Shown: positions 8,196 to 16,890, counted from the stretch's first letter. The stretch: 64,000 nucleotides of DNA from Desulfurobacterium pacificum (GCF_900182835.1 NZ_FXUB01000003.1:62001-126000); one strand, 5' to 3'. The notes: generated by a model not told the origin, from the sequence alone. A program made the numbers and translations.

Positions 8196-9818
8196 ATGTT
8201 ACAGTCATTTTATACGGCATTTACCGGTTTGACAGCGGATAAGACATGGCTTTCGGTTATTTCGGATAATATAGCAAATGTGAATACTATTGGTTATAAA
8301 GCGGAAAGGGCAGTATTTGAAGATTTATTGGCACGGAGTTTAACTACTTTTAAAAACGGTGCACCTGTGAACCAAGAGATAGGTGGTGGAACTTATGTGG
8401 CAGCCACTGTAAAAGATTTCAGTCAAGGAACTTTTATGAATACGAACAATCCTCTTGATTTAGCACTTGATGGGGAAGGTTTCTTTATGGTTAAAGATTC
8501 TGCAGGCGTTACCTATTATACTCGTAACGGAGAATTTAGGCTTGATGCTAATGGCGACCTTATAAATATGCAGGGAATGAAAGTTCAAGGCTGGATGTTA
8601 GATGAAAACGGAAACTTAGCAGGAGCTATAGGAAATATTAATGTTCCTATGGATATGAATCCTAAATCTACCACTTATGTTGCTTTTGATGAACCGAGTA
8701 ATCTTGATTCCAGAGCAGCTTTTATTGTTGATAATCCTAATACTGCTGATGTTGATGAGTCTATATTTAATCCAGCGAACTCATTGACTTATAATTACGT
8801 GAATGCCGTAACTGTTTATGATTCTTTGGGTAATCCTCACGAGCTTGATTACTATTTCATCCATAAACAAGATACTTCTGGTAATGCTTACTGGTTGGTT
8901 TACGCAAGTTTAGATGGTAAACCTGTGGAGATTCCTAAGGATGGTAGTAATTATGCGTTTTTAAAGATTTCGTTTAAAACAGATGGTAGTTTAGATACTA
9001 CTGATATTAAGGGCTTTGGAGCGGTAACTGACCAAGGAACAGAAACACTCACTGAAAGTAGCGATAGTGGAGAGTTTACACTGTCTACCTCACCAGTAGT
9101 TCCTGGAAGTCTTGGGGATGTTACTTATACTGTTGGTACTGTTACTCGTACCTTGTACGATGATGGAAAGGGTAATTTAATTGATAAGGATACCGGAGAT
9201 ATAAGGGGGAGTATTGATTATTCAACAGGGAAAATATACATCTCAGAATTGGCGAATAATGGGTCTACTGATAGTATTACAGTTGCTTCTTATCAGACTT
9301 ATGATTCAACGGAAAGTACTAATGCTCTTGACCCAAAACAGATTGAAACGGCAGCTGTTAGCTTAAATAATGGTGCGGCACCAATGAAATTATCTTTTAA
9401 CATTTTGAACTTAAAGCAGGTGGCGTCTGACTTCATTTTCTATGCGGAGCAGGATGGTAATAGCAAGGGAGATTTAATAGCGTTAGCGGTTAGCGAAGAT
9501 GGGGTAATAAAGGCGACTTACTCTAACGGCAAGGTTAAGGATATAGCGAGATTGGCTATAGCCACGTTTAAAGATAAAGAGATGTTGGTTAGAAAGGGGG
9601 AAGGTTTGTATCTCCCGAATATGCAAACCTTTACACCTGTTATTATGCCTGGAGGAGTTATTTCTAAAGTTAGGAGTGGTATGCTTGAGATGTCAAACGT
9701 TGATATAGCAAATGAATTTATAAATCTTATTACAGCTCAGCGTTCTTATCAGGCAAATGCAAGGGTGATAACAACAGATGACCAGATTTTACAGGAAACA
9801 ATGAACATCAAGAGATAG
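8196..9818 (+). CDS. flgE: Flagellar hook protein FlgE
   Basis: A 540-residue hook subunit. The N-terminal axial motif VISDNIANVNTIGYKAERA and the C-terminal helix EFINLITAQRSYQANARVIT are diagnostic of the FlgE/F/G family. The long central domain, with DGEGFFMVKDSAG and NPNTADVD, and the length separate it from the shorter FlgF and FlgG. Extra Thr/Ser/Asp-rich sequence near residues 280-370 looks like a surface-exposed hook domain. A GGAGG site sits 8 bases before the ATG. It probably follows the FlgD cap during hook growth. Confidence 0.96.
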   Translation: MLQSFYTAFTGLTADKTWLSVISDNIANVNTIGYKAERAVFEDLLARSLTTFKNGAPVNQEIGGGTYVAATVKDFSQGTFMNTNNPLDLALDGEGFFMVKDSAGVTYYTRNGEFRLDANGDLINMQGMKVQGWMLDENGNLAGAIGNINVPMDMNPKSTTYVAFDEPSNLDSRAAFIVDNPNTADVDESIFNPANSLTYNYVNAVTVYDSLGNPHELDYYFIHKQDTSGNAYWLVYASLDGKPVEIPKDGSNYAFLKISFKTDGSLDTTDIKGFGAVTDQGTETLTESSDSGEFTLSTSPVVPGSLGDVTYTVGTVTRTLYDDGKGNLIDKDTGDIRGSIDYSTGKIYISELANNGSTDSITVASYQTYDSTESTNALDPKQIETAAVSLNNGAAPMKLSFNILNLKQVASDFIFYAEQDGNSKGDLIALAVSEDGVIKATYSNGKVKDIARLAIATFKDKEMLVRKGEGLYLPNMQTFTPVIMPGGVISKVRSGMLEMSNVDIANEFINLITAQRSYQANARVITTDDQILQETMNIKR

Positions 9819-9829
9819 TGGGGTAGTTG

Positions 9830-10345
9830 ATGGCTGAAGAAGAAAAGAATCAGGAAGGGCAAGAGCAGAAAGGAGGAGGGAAGAAGAAGTTAATATTCCT
9901 ACTCTTGCTTGTTGTAATTTTAGGAGTTGCTGGTGGTTTAGCTTATAAGTTCTTGGTACTTGATAAAAAGAAGGCTGCTGAATCGCAGGAAAAGCAGGCA
10001 CAGAAAATCATAGAGGAGATTAAAGCTACAGAGAACGTTGGAATAATGTTTGATTTGGGAACGTTTGTTGTAAACCTTGCTGATAGGGATATAGATAGGT
10101 ACTTGAAAGTTTCTATTGTTTTAGAGTTGAAAGACCAGAAAGTTCAGCAGGAGGCTCAAAAGAGACTACCAGAGATAAAGGATGCTATAACTACCTTGCT
10201 TCTTACGAAAAAATCCTCCGACATCAGAACCCCCGAAGGAATAGAGTTTTTAAAGGAAGAAATAGCTAAAAGAGTAAACGCTATTTTGCCTTTAGGTGGT
10301 GTTAAGAACGTTTACTTTACAGACTTTATTATCCAAACGGGATAG
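9830..10345 (+). CDS. fliL: Flagellar basal body-associated protein FliL
   Basis: A 171-residue single-pass membrane protein: an acidic/lysine-rich cytoplasmic N-terminus, a membrane helix at about residues 21-44 (KLIFLLLLVVILGVAGGLAY), and a periplasmic FliL domain with FDLGTFVVNLADRDIDRYLK and PEIKDAITTLLLTKKSSDI. FliL rings surround the stator units. An ATG at 9830 is preferred over the TTG at 9827 because it follows the GTGGGG site at a better distance. It begins the fliL-N-O-P-Q-R-flhB stretch. Confidence 0.93.
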   Translation: MAEEEKNQEGQEQKGGGKKKLIFLLLLVVILGVAGGLAYKFLVLDKKKAAESQEKQAQKIIEEIKATENVGIMFDLGTFVVNLADRDIDRYLKVSIVLELKDQKVQQEAQKRLPEIKDAITTLLLTKKSSDIRTPEGIEFLKEEIAKRVNAILPLGGVKNVYFTDFIIQTG

Positions 10346-10355
10346 TGTAGTAACT

Positions 10356-10607
10356 ATGGCTGAAAACAGGGAAAAGTTAAATATTGAACGTTTTAAAGAT
10401 GTGAAATTGAGAGTTTCTTTCGTCATAAGCGGTAAGGAGATGCCGTTTTCTAAGGTGATGAAATTGAAGGAGGGAGATTTAATAGAGTTTGAAGATAAAA
10501 AAGTTGAAGACTACTTGGACGTTTTACTTAACGGGCAAAAGTTTGGTATAGGAGAGCTTGTTGTAGTTAACGATAAAATAAGCTTGAGGCTCGTTGACCT
10601 TGTTTGA
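10356..10607 (+). CDS. fliN: Flagellar motor switch protein FliN (short SpoA form)
   Basis: An 83-residue protein consisting of essentially a single SpoA/surface-presentation domain: LRVSFVISGKEMPFSKVMKL, then GDLIEFEDKKVEDYLDVLLN, GQKFGIGELVVVNDKISLRL. These are the hallmark blocks of FliN, a C-ring subunit. The reading frame extends 60 bases upstream into fliL, but the ATG at 10356 begins the family-like N-terminus. It is shorter than E. coli FliN, and FliM is not in this window. Confidence 0.85.
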   Translation: MAENREKLNIERFKDVKLRVSFVISGKEMPFSKVMKLKEGDLIEFEDKKVEDYLDVLLNGQKFGIGELVVVNDKISLRLVDLV

Positions 10608-10875
10608 AGGGCAGGTTGTTAAGTTTCTTTTAACTTCCTTTTTTGCCATTTTTCTCTTGATTGCTGTTTACTATCTGATTAACAAATTTAACTTTTACTT
10701 ACCGAGAGCGGGGAAAAGCCGCTATATCAAACTTCTTGAAGTTTTACCTGTCGGGAAGGATTTCTATTTAGCTCTTGTTGAAGTAGGCGAAGATAGACTT
10801 CTGTTAGCTTTTACCAATTCATCGGTAAAATTGATAAAGGAATTCAAGGTGAAAGATGGCGATAGCGACAGTTAA
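10594..10875 (+). CDS. fliO: Flagellar biosynthesis protein FliO-like
   Basis: A 93-residue protein with one membrane helix (about residues 9-28, VKFLLTSFFAIFLLIAVYYL) and a small cytoplasmic beta domain (YIKLLEVLPVGKDFYLALVE, RLLLAF). This matches FliO: poorly conserved, one membrane segment, domain with a VGK-x-YL-x-L-like pattern, located between fliN and fliP. FliO assists assembly of the FliP ring. The TTG start at 10594, or another TTG at 10600, overlaps the fliN stop. Confidence 0.8.
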   Translation: MTLFEGQVVKFLLTSFFAIFLLIAVYYLINKFNFYLPRAGKSRYIKLLEVLPVGKDFYLALVEVGEDRLLLAFTNSSVKLIKEFKVKDGDSDS

Positions 10876-11521
10876 CGATATCGTTTCTCAGTTTGGACAG
10901 GTTGATATAACGCTGAAAATTCTTTTTCTTATAACCATTCTCTCTCTTGCACCTGCCATTTTGATAACCGTTACCTCTTTTACAAGGATAGTAATTATTC
11001 TTTCGCTTTTAAGGCACGCTTTGGGAACACCCCAAACACCTCCAAATCAGGTGATTATTGCTCTTTCTCTGTTCTTAACCGTTTTTACTATGGCTCCGAC
11101 TTTTGAGAAAATCAATCAGGTTGCGTTGCAGCCTTATTTAAAGGGGCAGATTTCAGACGTTGAAGCGGTGAAGCGGTCTGTTGAACCTTTAAAGGAATTT
11201 ATGTTACGAAACACCAGGAAGGAAGATTTAAAGCTGTTTTTGGATATAAGGGGAGAAAAACCTAAGACGCCTGAGGATGTCTCACTGGTTACTTTGATAC
11301 CGGCGTTTATGGTGAGTGAGATTAAAACCGCTTTGGAAGTAGTTTTTGTAATATTCTTACCGTTTATAGTTATAGACTTGTTGGTTGCCAGTATTTTGAT
11401 GTCTATGGGTATGATGATGATTCCGCCTATGATGCTTTCTCTACCGTTTAAATTGATTCTATTTGTTGTTTCTGGTGGCTGGGAACTGCTAATAAAATCT
11501 ATTATTTTGAGTTACCGATGA
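10856..11521 (+). CDS. fliP: Flagellar type III export gate protein FliP
   Basis: A 221-residue polytopic membrane protein. The invariant FliP blocks are visible: SFTRIVIILSLLRHALGTPQ, PPNQVIIALSLFLTVFTMAP, LIPAFMVSEIKTALEVVFVI and MGMMMIPPMMLSLPFKLILF. It forms the core pore of the export gate with FliQ and FliR. There is no long cleavable signal peptide, consistent with the short FliP form. The start lies inside fliO and the stop overlaps fliQ (ATGA). Confidence 0.98.
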   Translation: MAIATVNDIVSQFGQVDITLKILFLITILSLAPAILITVTSFTRIVIILSLLRHALGTPQTPPNQVIIALSLFLTVFTMAPTFEKINQVALQPYLKGQISDVEAVKRSVEPLKEFMLRNTRKEDLKLFLDIRGEKPKTPEDVSLVTLIPAFMVSEIKTALEVVFVIFLPFIVIDLLVASILMSMGMMMIPPMMLSLPFKLILFVVSGGWELLIKSIILSYR

Positions 11522-11787
11522 CGGTAGACCAGGTGATAACTTTGGGAAGGAATATGCTTGAAGTGGCGCTGCTTGTAGGTGCGCCTGTTTTAATTATTAC
11601 GTTCGTTGTTGGTATTCTGGTCAGTATTTTTCAGGCTGCAACGCAAATTCACGAAATGACGCTTACGTTTATTCCTAAGATACTTGCTGCACTAATTGCC
11701 GTTTTTATTTTCGGCGGATGGATGTTTATGAAACTGATGGACTTTATGAGGGAAAACTTTCAGTTTATCGTTAATAACTTCAGGTAG
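11518..11787 (+). CDS. fliQ: Flagellar type III export gate protein FliQ
   Basis: An 89-residue, two-helix membrane protein of normal FliQ length. The motif LVGAPVLIITFVVGILVSIF followed by QAATQIHEMTLTFIPKI is the FliQ signature. FliQ wraps around the FliP/FliR ring of the export gate. It overlaps fliP by 4 bases, and fliR follows after 5 bases. Confidence 0.97.
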   Translation: MTVDQVITLGRNMLEVALLVGAPVLIITFVVGILVSIFQAATQIHEMTLTFIPKILAALIAVFIFGGWMFMKLMDFMRENFQFIVNNFR

Positions 11788-11792
11788 CGATA

Positions 11793-12575
11793 ATGGAATT
11801 CTTTGACTATCACCGCTTTTCTGTTTTTCTTTTGGTTCTTTTGCGTATGGCAGGTTTCTTTATGGCTTTTCCGTTTTTCTCAACGGTTTTTATACCTGTG
11901 AACGTTAGGATACTTCTGGTAGTTGCCTTTTCCTTTTACGTTTCTGCTTTTGTTAACTCTGTTCCTTCCAACTTTACTTTTGATAACGTTTCTTTGGTAG
12001 CTTTTTTGCTGCTTGTTGTTAAGGAAGTTCTCTTGGGGGCTTTTCTATCTTTGGTGGCTATGATTTTTTACGGCGTTGTGATTTATGCTGCTGAGTTGAT
12101 AAGCTATTTGATGGGCTTGACGGTTGTTAACATGTTTGACCCCACGTTTGGAATGGTTTCTGTTATCGGTAGGTTTTTTATATTTTTGTTCTACGTTGTG
12201 TTTTTCGTTTCTGGGGCGTATAAGGTGTTTATTGCAGCGCTTGTTGAGAGTTTTAGGGTTGTGCCGGTGGGGGGATTTTCGTTGGGAGAACCAGTTTTTG
12301 AATTTTTCCTGAAGAAAACGGTGCTGATTTTCTCTATGGGATTTCAGCTTGCTTTTCCGTTTCTTATAACGCTTTTTCTTACAAACCTAATTCTTGCGCT
12401 TATTAACAGGCTTATTCCTCAAATAAACGTGTTCATAGTGGGTTTGCCGTTTCAGATTTTTGTAGGTTTATTTGCGCTTTTTTTGGGCTTTTTTGTCGTT
12501 GTTTATTATTTTGTTAACCTGTCTGAATATATGAATGCAGCGTTGATGGAGATTTTGAAAATCTGGAGTAGATAA
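11793..12575 (+). CDS. fliR: Flagellar type III export gate protein FliR
   Basis: A 260-residue polytopic membrane protein with about six hydrophobic segments. FliR features are present: an N-terminal LLRMAGFFMAFPFFST, the central AAELISYLMGLTVVNMFDP, and the C-terminal NRLIPQINVFIVGLPFQIF. It completes the FliP/Q/R export gate together with FlhB. It is co-transcribed with fliQ and flhB, with only 2 to 5 bases between them. Confidence 0.97.
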   Translation: MEFFDYHRFSVFLLVLLRMAGFFMAFPFFSTVFIPVNVRILLVVAFSFYVSAFVNSVPSNFTFDNVSLVAFLLLVVKEVLLGAFLSLVAMIFYGVVIYAAELISYLMGLTVVNMFDPTFGMVSVIGRFFIFLFYVVFFVSGAYKVFIAALVESFRVVPVGGFSLGEPVFEFFLKKTVLIFSMGFQLAFPFLITLFLTNLILALINRLIPQINVFIVGLPFQIFVGLFALFLGFFVVVYYFVNLSEYMNAALMEILKIWSR

Positions 12576-12577
12576 CT

Positions 12578-13621
12578 GTGGCTAAAGACCCTTCCAAAAC
12601 CGAAAAGGCGACGCCGCGGCGGCGGCAGAAAGCGAGGGAAGAGGGACAGGTATTAAAGAGTCAAGACGTTCCTATAGCTTTTTCGCTGGTTGTTATATCG
12701 GCATTTCTCTATTTCTACGTTCCTTACGCCTATAAGAAACTTTTACAAGTATTTTCTTACTCTTTTAATTTTTCTGTAGGTGAGAACGTTCATTACCTGA
12801 TTTATACCCTTTCCTTTGTGTTTATTCTGTTAGTTGCGCCTGTTTTTATCGTTCTTTTGTTTTCTGGAGTTGCCGGTAACGTTGTTCAGTTTGGTTTTCT
12901 GGTTAGCTTTAAGCCTTTAGTTCCTAAGCTTGATAACGTTAATCCTATAAAAGGTTTGCAGCGGCTTTTTTCTTTGAAAACGGTGTTTGAAACATTTAGG
13001 AATACCCTTAAGTTGTTGGTGGCGCTTGCTATCGGTTATCTGCTTGCAAAACATATACTTGCAGGGTTTTCATCTTTCGGTTTTCTTACTCTTGAGCAGC
13101 AGGCGCTATTAATGGTGAAGTTTTCCATTATCGCTTTTTTAGTTTTCGGTTTGCTTTCTGTTCCTATTGCAGCGATTGATTTCTTTTATAGAAGGTGGGA
13201 GTATGAAGAAAATCTGAAAATGTCTAAAGAAGAAGTTAAGGAAGAGAGGAAGCAGTATGAAGGACATCCGATAATTAAATCTGCCATCAGGAAGAAACAG
13301 AGGGAAATAGCTTTTAAGAGAATGATGGCTAAAGTTCCTGAAGCTGATGTTGTCATTACAAACCCGACTCATTACGCTGTTGCTTTGAAGTATGAAAGGG
13401 GTAAGATGAACGCTCCGCAGGTTATAGCTAAGGGAGTGGATAACGTGGCTTTAAAGATTAGGGAGATTGCAGAGGAGCATGGAATTCCGATTGAGGAAAA
13501 CCCTGAATTAGCAAGGGCTTTGTATGAGAGTTGTGAGGTGGGGGATTTTATACCGGAAGAGTTCTACAGGGCTGTTGCTAAAGTCTTAGCAAAGATTTAC
13601 AGGCGTAAGAAATTATTGTGA
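12578..13621 (+). CDS. flhB: Flagellar export switch protein FlhB
   Basis: A 347-residue protein starting with GTG. The N-terminal signature SKTEKATPRRRQKAREEGQV is followed by four membrane helices and a cytoplasmic domain that contains the self-cleavage site NPTH (DVVITNPTHYAVAL, near residue 262). Cleavage between Asn and Pro changes substrate specificity from hook to filament proteins, in partnership with FliK. It is the last gene of the plus-strand flagellar operon; its 3' end overlaps the convergent MotE-like gene by 9 bases. flhA does not follow. Confidence 0.98.
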   Translation: MAKDPSKTEKATPRRRQKAREEGQVLKSQDVPIAFSLVVISAFLYFYVPYAYKKLLQVFSYSFNFSVGENVHYLIYTLSFVFILLVAPVFIVLLFSGVAGNVVQFGFLVSFKPLVPKLDNVNPIKGLQRLFSLKTVFETFRNTLKLLVALAIGYLLAKHILAGFSSFGFLTLEQQALLMVKFSIIAFLVFGLLSVPIAAIDFFYRRWEYEENLKMSKEEVKEERKQYEGHPIIKSAIRKKQREIAFKRMMAKVPEADVVITNPTHYAVALKYERGKMNAPQVIAKGVDNVALKIREIAEEHGIPIEENPELARALYESCEVGDFIPEEFYRAVAKVLAKIYRRKKLL

Positions 13622-14089
13622 GTTTGCAGTGCTGTTTGAAGAAGGTATCTTAATTTGTGTGAGTATCTGAACTATCTTGTTTGCCATTTCCGGGTCAACG
13701 TAGTTCATTACCTGTCCAGCTAAGCGAGTTTTCATGTTGTAAATTATTAACGCTGCTTCTTTGGGGTTGGTCATTTTGGAAATTTTCTGACCTGCTAATT
13801 CTGGGTCCATCTTCTCAAATATTTGTGCTAATTTTTTGTACCTTTCGGCTTCTGCCTCTTTGAGTTCTTTCTCCAGCGCTTCCTTTTCAGCTTTCAGTTT
13901 TGCTCTTTCCTGTTTTATCTGTTTTAGTAACTCTTCTTTTTTCTGTATGAGTTTTTGCAGTTCGGAGCGTAGTTTAATTAGTTTCTGCATTTCTCTCTGT
14001 ATTTCCGCTTTTTGGGCTTCCTGTGCTTGAGTTTTATATGGAGTGAAGATGCTACAGAGCAGAACGATTATTATGACCGAGTACTTCAT
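13613..14089 (-). CDS. MotE-like periplasmic protein (MgtE-N-like domain)
   Basis: A 158-residue protein with an N-terminal signal or anchor (YSVIIIVLLCSIFTPYKTQA), a long coiled coil (residues 25-85, repeated Lys/Glu heptads), then a C-terminal MgtE intracellular-domain-like helical repeat: IFEKMDPELAGQKISKM and AGQVMNYVDPEMANKIVQIL. This architecture matches MotE family proteins, which assist the stator or its partner MotC in some bacteria. It is the last gene of a PilZ/FliJ-like/MotE trio that converges on flhB. Its start lies 38 bases inside the FliJ-like gene. Confidence 0.8.
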   Translation of the reverse strand: MKYSVIIIVLLCSIFTPYKTQAQEAQKAEIQREMQKLIKLRSELQKLIQKKEELLKQIKQERAKLKAEKEALEKELKEAEAERYKKLAQIFEKMDPELAGQKISKMTNPKEAALIIYNMKTRLAGQVMNYVDPEMANKIVQILTQIKIPSSNSTANSQ

Positions 14090-14465
14090 TTATAAACCTC
14101 TCCAAAAGCTGGTCTTCCCTCTTCTCAGCTTTTATTTTAATGTTTTTCTCGGTTTTTTCTAATAGTTTTAACCTGCTTTTAGTAAAAGCTATCTTTTCTT
14201 TAAGAGAGTTTTCTTTTGTAATGAGTTGTTGGAGTTGTTGATTCAATTTTTCTAAAAGCGTTTTTAGGTGTTTGATGTAGTTATCTTTGATTATCATTTC
14301 AAGAGAGTTTTTAGGAAGAAACTTTTTTTTCTTTTCTAATTCCTTATAGGTTTCACTGATTTGTAGTTCAACGGTTCGTATCTCTTCTTGAAGTTTTGAC
14401 AGCTGGGCGGTTAATGTGTCTAATTCTCTTTTTAAAAGTCTTTTGTAAATTTTCAGGAATTTCAT
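14052..14465 (-). CDS. fliJ: FliJ-like flagellar export chaperone (coiled coil)
   Basis: A 137-residue, almost entirely helical protein with two long heptad stretches (ELDTLTAQLSKLQEEIRTVE and LKTLLEKLNQQLQQLITKEN), an antiparallel coiled-coil pattern like FliJ, the stalk of the FliI ATPase. FliJ is otherwise missing after fliI. The gene lies between a c-di-GMP receptor and a MotE-like gene, which also fits a flagellar role. Coiled-coil proteins align loosely, so identity is provisional. Its ATG overlaps the preceding stop (TAATG). Confidence 0.6.
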   Translation of the reverse strand: MKFLKIYKRLLKRELDTLTAQLSKLQEEIRTVELQISETYKELEKKKKFLPKNSLEMIIKDNYIKHLKTLLEKLNQQLQQLITKENSLKEKIAFTKSRLKLLEKTEKNIKIKAEKREDQLLERFINEVLGHNNRSAL

Positions 14466-15496
14466 TAGCCCCTGTTTTTAATCATTAGTTGAGCGAGTCT
14501 TTGTTGTTCTTTCTTAACGAAGTCGTGAATGAATTTTTGAACGTCAGGCTTTATGTCTTCAAACTTTATGCCGTAACAGTTTGTGCTTCTCCTTGGATAA
14601 AAGTTAACTATAGTTCCTTTTAGTGTTAGTCTCCTGTTGTTGAGTGTAAAGTTGATAAGCACTTCTGTCATTTGAGGGATTTCTTTGTTGAGAGTTGATA
14701 GTGGTACGCACACTTTGACTCCACCGGCACTGATGTCAACAATTTCTGCTTGAATCCATACGATTTTGTCTTCCCGTTTATCGTATATACCTAAACTTGC
14801 CGGTATTTCTACCTCAACTCTGGCGTATTCTCTGCGTTGATATCTTGAAAGTTCAAAGGTGTGGGGGATTTTAAGAACGGTTTTAGTGTTTTCGCGGATA
14901 ACGTCAACAACTTTTCCTTCTAACGTATAGATACCGTCTCCTTTCCTGATGAATTGTATTTTAACGGTTTCTCCTATTATTGTTGGCGGTACGGGAACGT
15001 CATCAAGGATAGCCCAATACATGAACTTTTCATCTTTATCAAATAGGGCTGCATCAACTTTTCTATCGCCGGGCAGAAACAGTTTTGCAGGTTGGAACAA
15101 CTCTATATCCTTGCTACAGGTGAGAGGAACGAAGTAGGGAACGTAGTCAAATCCTAATTTTTTGCGCATTTCCGTTACTAATTCTTCTTTGGCTTCGGGG
15201 TCGATTCTGAGGTATAGGTCCACGACTTTCTCAAAGGGAGCTTTGAATTCAAGGGTTAGGAAGGGGTCTCTACCTAATTTCCTTGAGTAAGTCCATAAAA
15301 TTTCAGCTTCCTCTTCTGTTAAACCTCTTTCCAGAGCCTCTCTTATAAAGGAGTTTTTAAGTTTTTTCTCTTGAAGGTAGCTTTTAATCAGTCCGGCTAA
15401 GATGATGAAGAGTAGGAAGGATACAATAAGGAGGATGAATATTAACAGAGTTGTTGAACCTGCAGAAGGAAACTTGAGAAACGTCAGCCGTCCCAT
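14465..15496 (-). CDS. Membrane-anchored PilZ c-di-GMP receptor (YcgR-like)
   Basis: A 343-residue protein with one N-terminal membrane helix (about residues 15-38, LLIFILLIVSFLLFIILAGL). A middle beta domain resembles the YcgR N-terminal domain (FLPGDRKVDAALFDKDEKFM to VIRENTKTVLKIP). A C-terminal PilZ domain shows both c-di-GMP-binding motifs: RRxxxR-like YQRREYARVEV and DISAGGVKV. YcgR-type proteins brake the flagellar motor or bias its switching when c-di-GMP is high. Its position beside FliJ-like and MotE-like genes supports motility control. The membrane anchor is less usual, since E. coli YcgR is soluble. Confidence 0.88.
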   Translation of the reverse strand: MGRLTFLKFPSAGSTTLLIFILLIVSFLLFIILAGLIKSYLQEKKLKNSFIREALERGLTEEEAEILWTYSRKLGRDPFLTLEFKAPFEKVVDLYLRIDPEAKEELVTEMRKKLGFDYVPYFVPLTCSKDIELFQPAKLFLPGDRKVDAALFDKDEKFMYWAILDDVPVPPTIIGETVKIQFIRKGDGIYTLEGKVVDVIRENTKTVLKIPHTFELSRYQRREYARVEVEIPASLGIYDKREDKIVWIQAEIVDISAGGVKVCVPLSTLNKEIPQMTEVLINFTLNNRRLTLKGTIVNFYPRRSTNCYGIKFEDIKPDVQKFIHDFVKKEQQRLAQLMIKNRG

Positions 15497-15533
15497 CCTA
15501 CTTTTTTATCTCCTAATTAACGGATATTGCCTA

Positions 15534-16178
15534 TTATTTTAACATACAGGAAGTTTTTAAATTGCAAATTTTGCAGTCGGGCGTTTTTCTGCAGATTTCT
15601 TTGCAGTGTTTTACGATGAGAGCGTGGAACTCTTTATAGTCTTCTATGGAAGCGTTGTGGCGGTTGAATTCTGTTTCTACCAGAGTGCGCAGGTTTTCGT
15701 AAGGTTCGTTTTCTTTTTGGGTTATTCCGAGGCGGTAAAAGAGTCTTTTGGCGTAGGCGTCAATTACGAAGATTTTTTTATTAAGGGCGTATAGGAGTAT
15801 TGAATCGGCGGTTTCCCTGCCGATGCCTTTTACTTTTAGGAGTTTTTTCCTGATGGTTTGAAGGTTTTCTTTTTTCAAAGTTTCAAGTCCACCGTTTTCT
15901 ACGATAAATAGGCTTAGGTTTTTGAGGTAGTTGGCTTTTTGTTTGTAGAAACCTGCAGGTTTGATGAGTGATTGGAGGAGAGGGAGGGGGGTGGAGAGGA
16001 TTTTTTCTGGAAAGAGAAGGTTATGGCTTTTCAAGTTTTCTATTGCTTTTTCTACGTTCTGCCAATTTGTATTTTGAGTGAGTACTGCACCCACGCAGAC
16101 TTCAAAGGGCGTTTCTGCGGGCCACCAGTTTTGTTTTCCGTAAGTTGACAGTAGTTTCTGGTAAACTTTCCATACCAT
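15534..16178 (-). CDS. HhH-GPD DNA glycosylase, MagIII-type endonuclease III relative
   Basis: A 214-residue base-excision repair protein. The helix-hairpin-helix is LLKVKGIGRETADSILLYAL, the catalytic Asp lies in FVIDAYAKRLFYRLG, and a C-terminal four-Cys iron-sulfur loop is present (CKEICRKTPDCKICNLKTSC). In true Nth the position after GxGR is the catalytic Lys; here it is Glu, which makes it a monofunctional glycosylase type. The pattern GIG-x-ETADSI is that of the COG2231 group, which includes Helicobacter MagIII (3-methyladenine glycosylase). Substrate assignment is by family. Confidence 0.85.
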   Translation of the reverse strand: MVWKVYQKLLSTYGKQNWWPAETPFEVCVGAVLTQNTNWQNVEKAIENLKSHNLLFPEKILSTPLPLLQSLIKPAGFYKQKANYLKNLSLFIVENGGLETLKKENLQTIRKKLLKVKGIGRETADSILLYALNKKIFVIDAYAKRLFYRLGITQKENEPYENLRTLVETEFNRHNASIEDYKEFHALIVKHCKEICRKTPDCKICNLKTSCMLK

Positions 16179-16210
16179 TGCGGTGAAATTCTATAACAGG
16201 AGAAATTGAG

Positions 16211-16873
16211 ATGATAGATTTGCATACACACACCGTTTTTAGCGATGGAGTTTTAATTCCCAGTGAGCTTGTTAGGAGAGCTGAGAATATAGGTTACAGG
16301 GCTGTTGCCATAACAGACCACGTTGATTTTTCAAACTACGAGTTTGTCCTGGAAAACTTATGGAAAACGGTTGAAATATTGAACGAGGAAACTTCTTTGT
16401 TTGTTATACCTGGAGTGGAAATTACTCACGTTCCGCCTAAAAAAATTCCTGAGCTGATTTTAAAGTGTAAAGATATGGGAGCGGCTATTGTTGTTGTTCA
16501 CGGTGAAACGGTAGTTGAACCTGTAGCACCGGGAACTAACAGGGCTGCTATAGAGGGAGGTGCAGATATTCTTGCACATCCTGGTTTAATAACAGAAGAG
16601 GATGTAAGGTTGGCTGTGGAGAACGGCGTTTATTTGGAAATTACCGCGAGGAAGGGACATAACGTAACCAACGGTCACGTTGTGAGGGTTGGTAGGGAAC
16701 TTGGTGCCAAGTTTGTGATAAATACCGATGCTCACGCACCTGGGGATTTAATTTCAAGGGATTTTGCGGCAGTTGTAGGTAGAGGTGCAGGGTTAACGGT
16801 GGAGGAAGTGGAAGAATGCTTCATTAATAGCGAATGTCTTGTAAAACTTGCGAAAGAAAGAATGATGTTCTAA
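16211..16873 (+). CDS. PHP-domain phosphoesterase (histidinol-phosphatase-like)
   Basis: A 220-residue protein containing a whole PHP domain. Metal ligands are visible in order: HTHTVFSDG near the N-terminus, ITDHVDF, the Glu of IPGVEIT, VVHGET, ILAHPG, and the final NTDAHAPGD. PHP proteins hydrolyse phosphoesters at a trinuclear metal site; this stand-alone size fits HisK-like or nucleotidase-like members, and no substrate can be named. The start follows AGGAGA. It is divergent from the glycosylase gene with only 32 bases between, and ends 17 bases before the selenocysteine tRNA. Confidence 0.85.
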   Translation: MIDLHTHTVFSDGVLIPSELVRRAENIGYRAVAITDHVDFSNYEFVLENLWKTVEILNEETSLFVIPGVEITHVPPKKIPELILKCKDMGAAIVVVHGETVVEPVAPGTNRAAIEGGADILAHPGLITEEDVRLAVENGVYLEITARKGHNVTNGHVVRVGRELGAKFVINTDAHAPGDLISRDFAAVVGRGAGLTVEEVEECFINSECLVKLAKERMMF

Positions 16874-16890
16874 ATTTTCTTCTGTCTTTT

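Noticed and set aside
15534-16178. Calling this gene nth
   Set aside because: The catalytic Lys of Nth is Glu here, and the surrounding motif fits the MagIII/COG2231 group.
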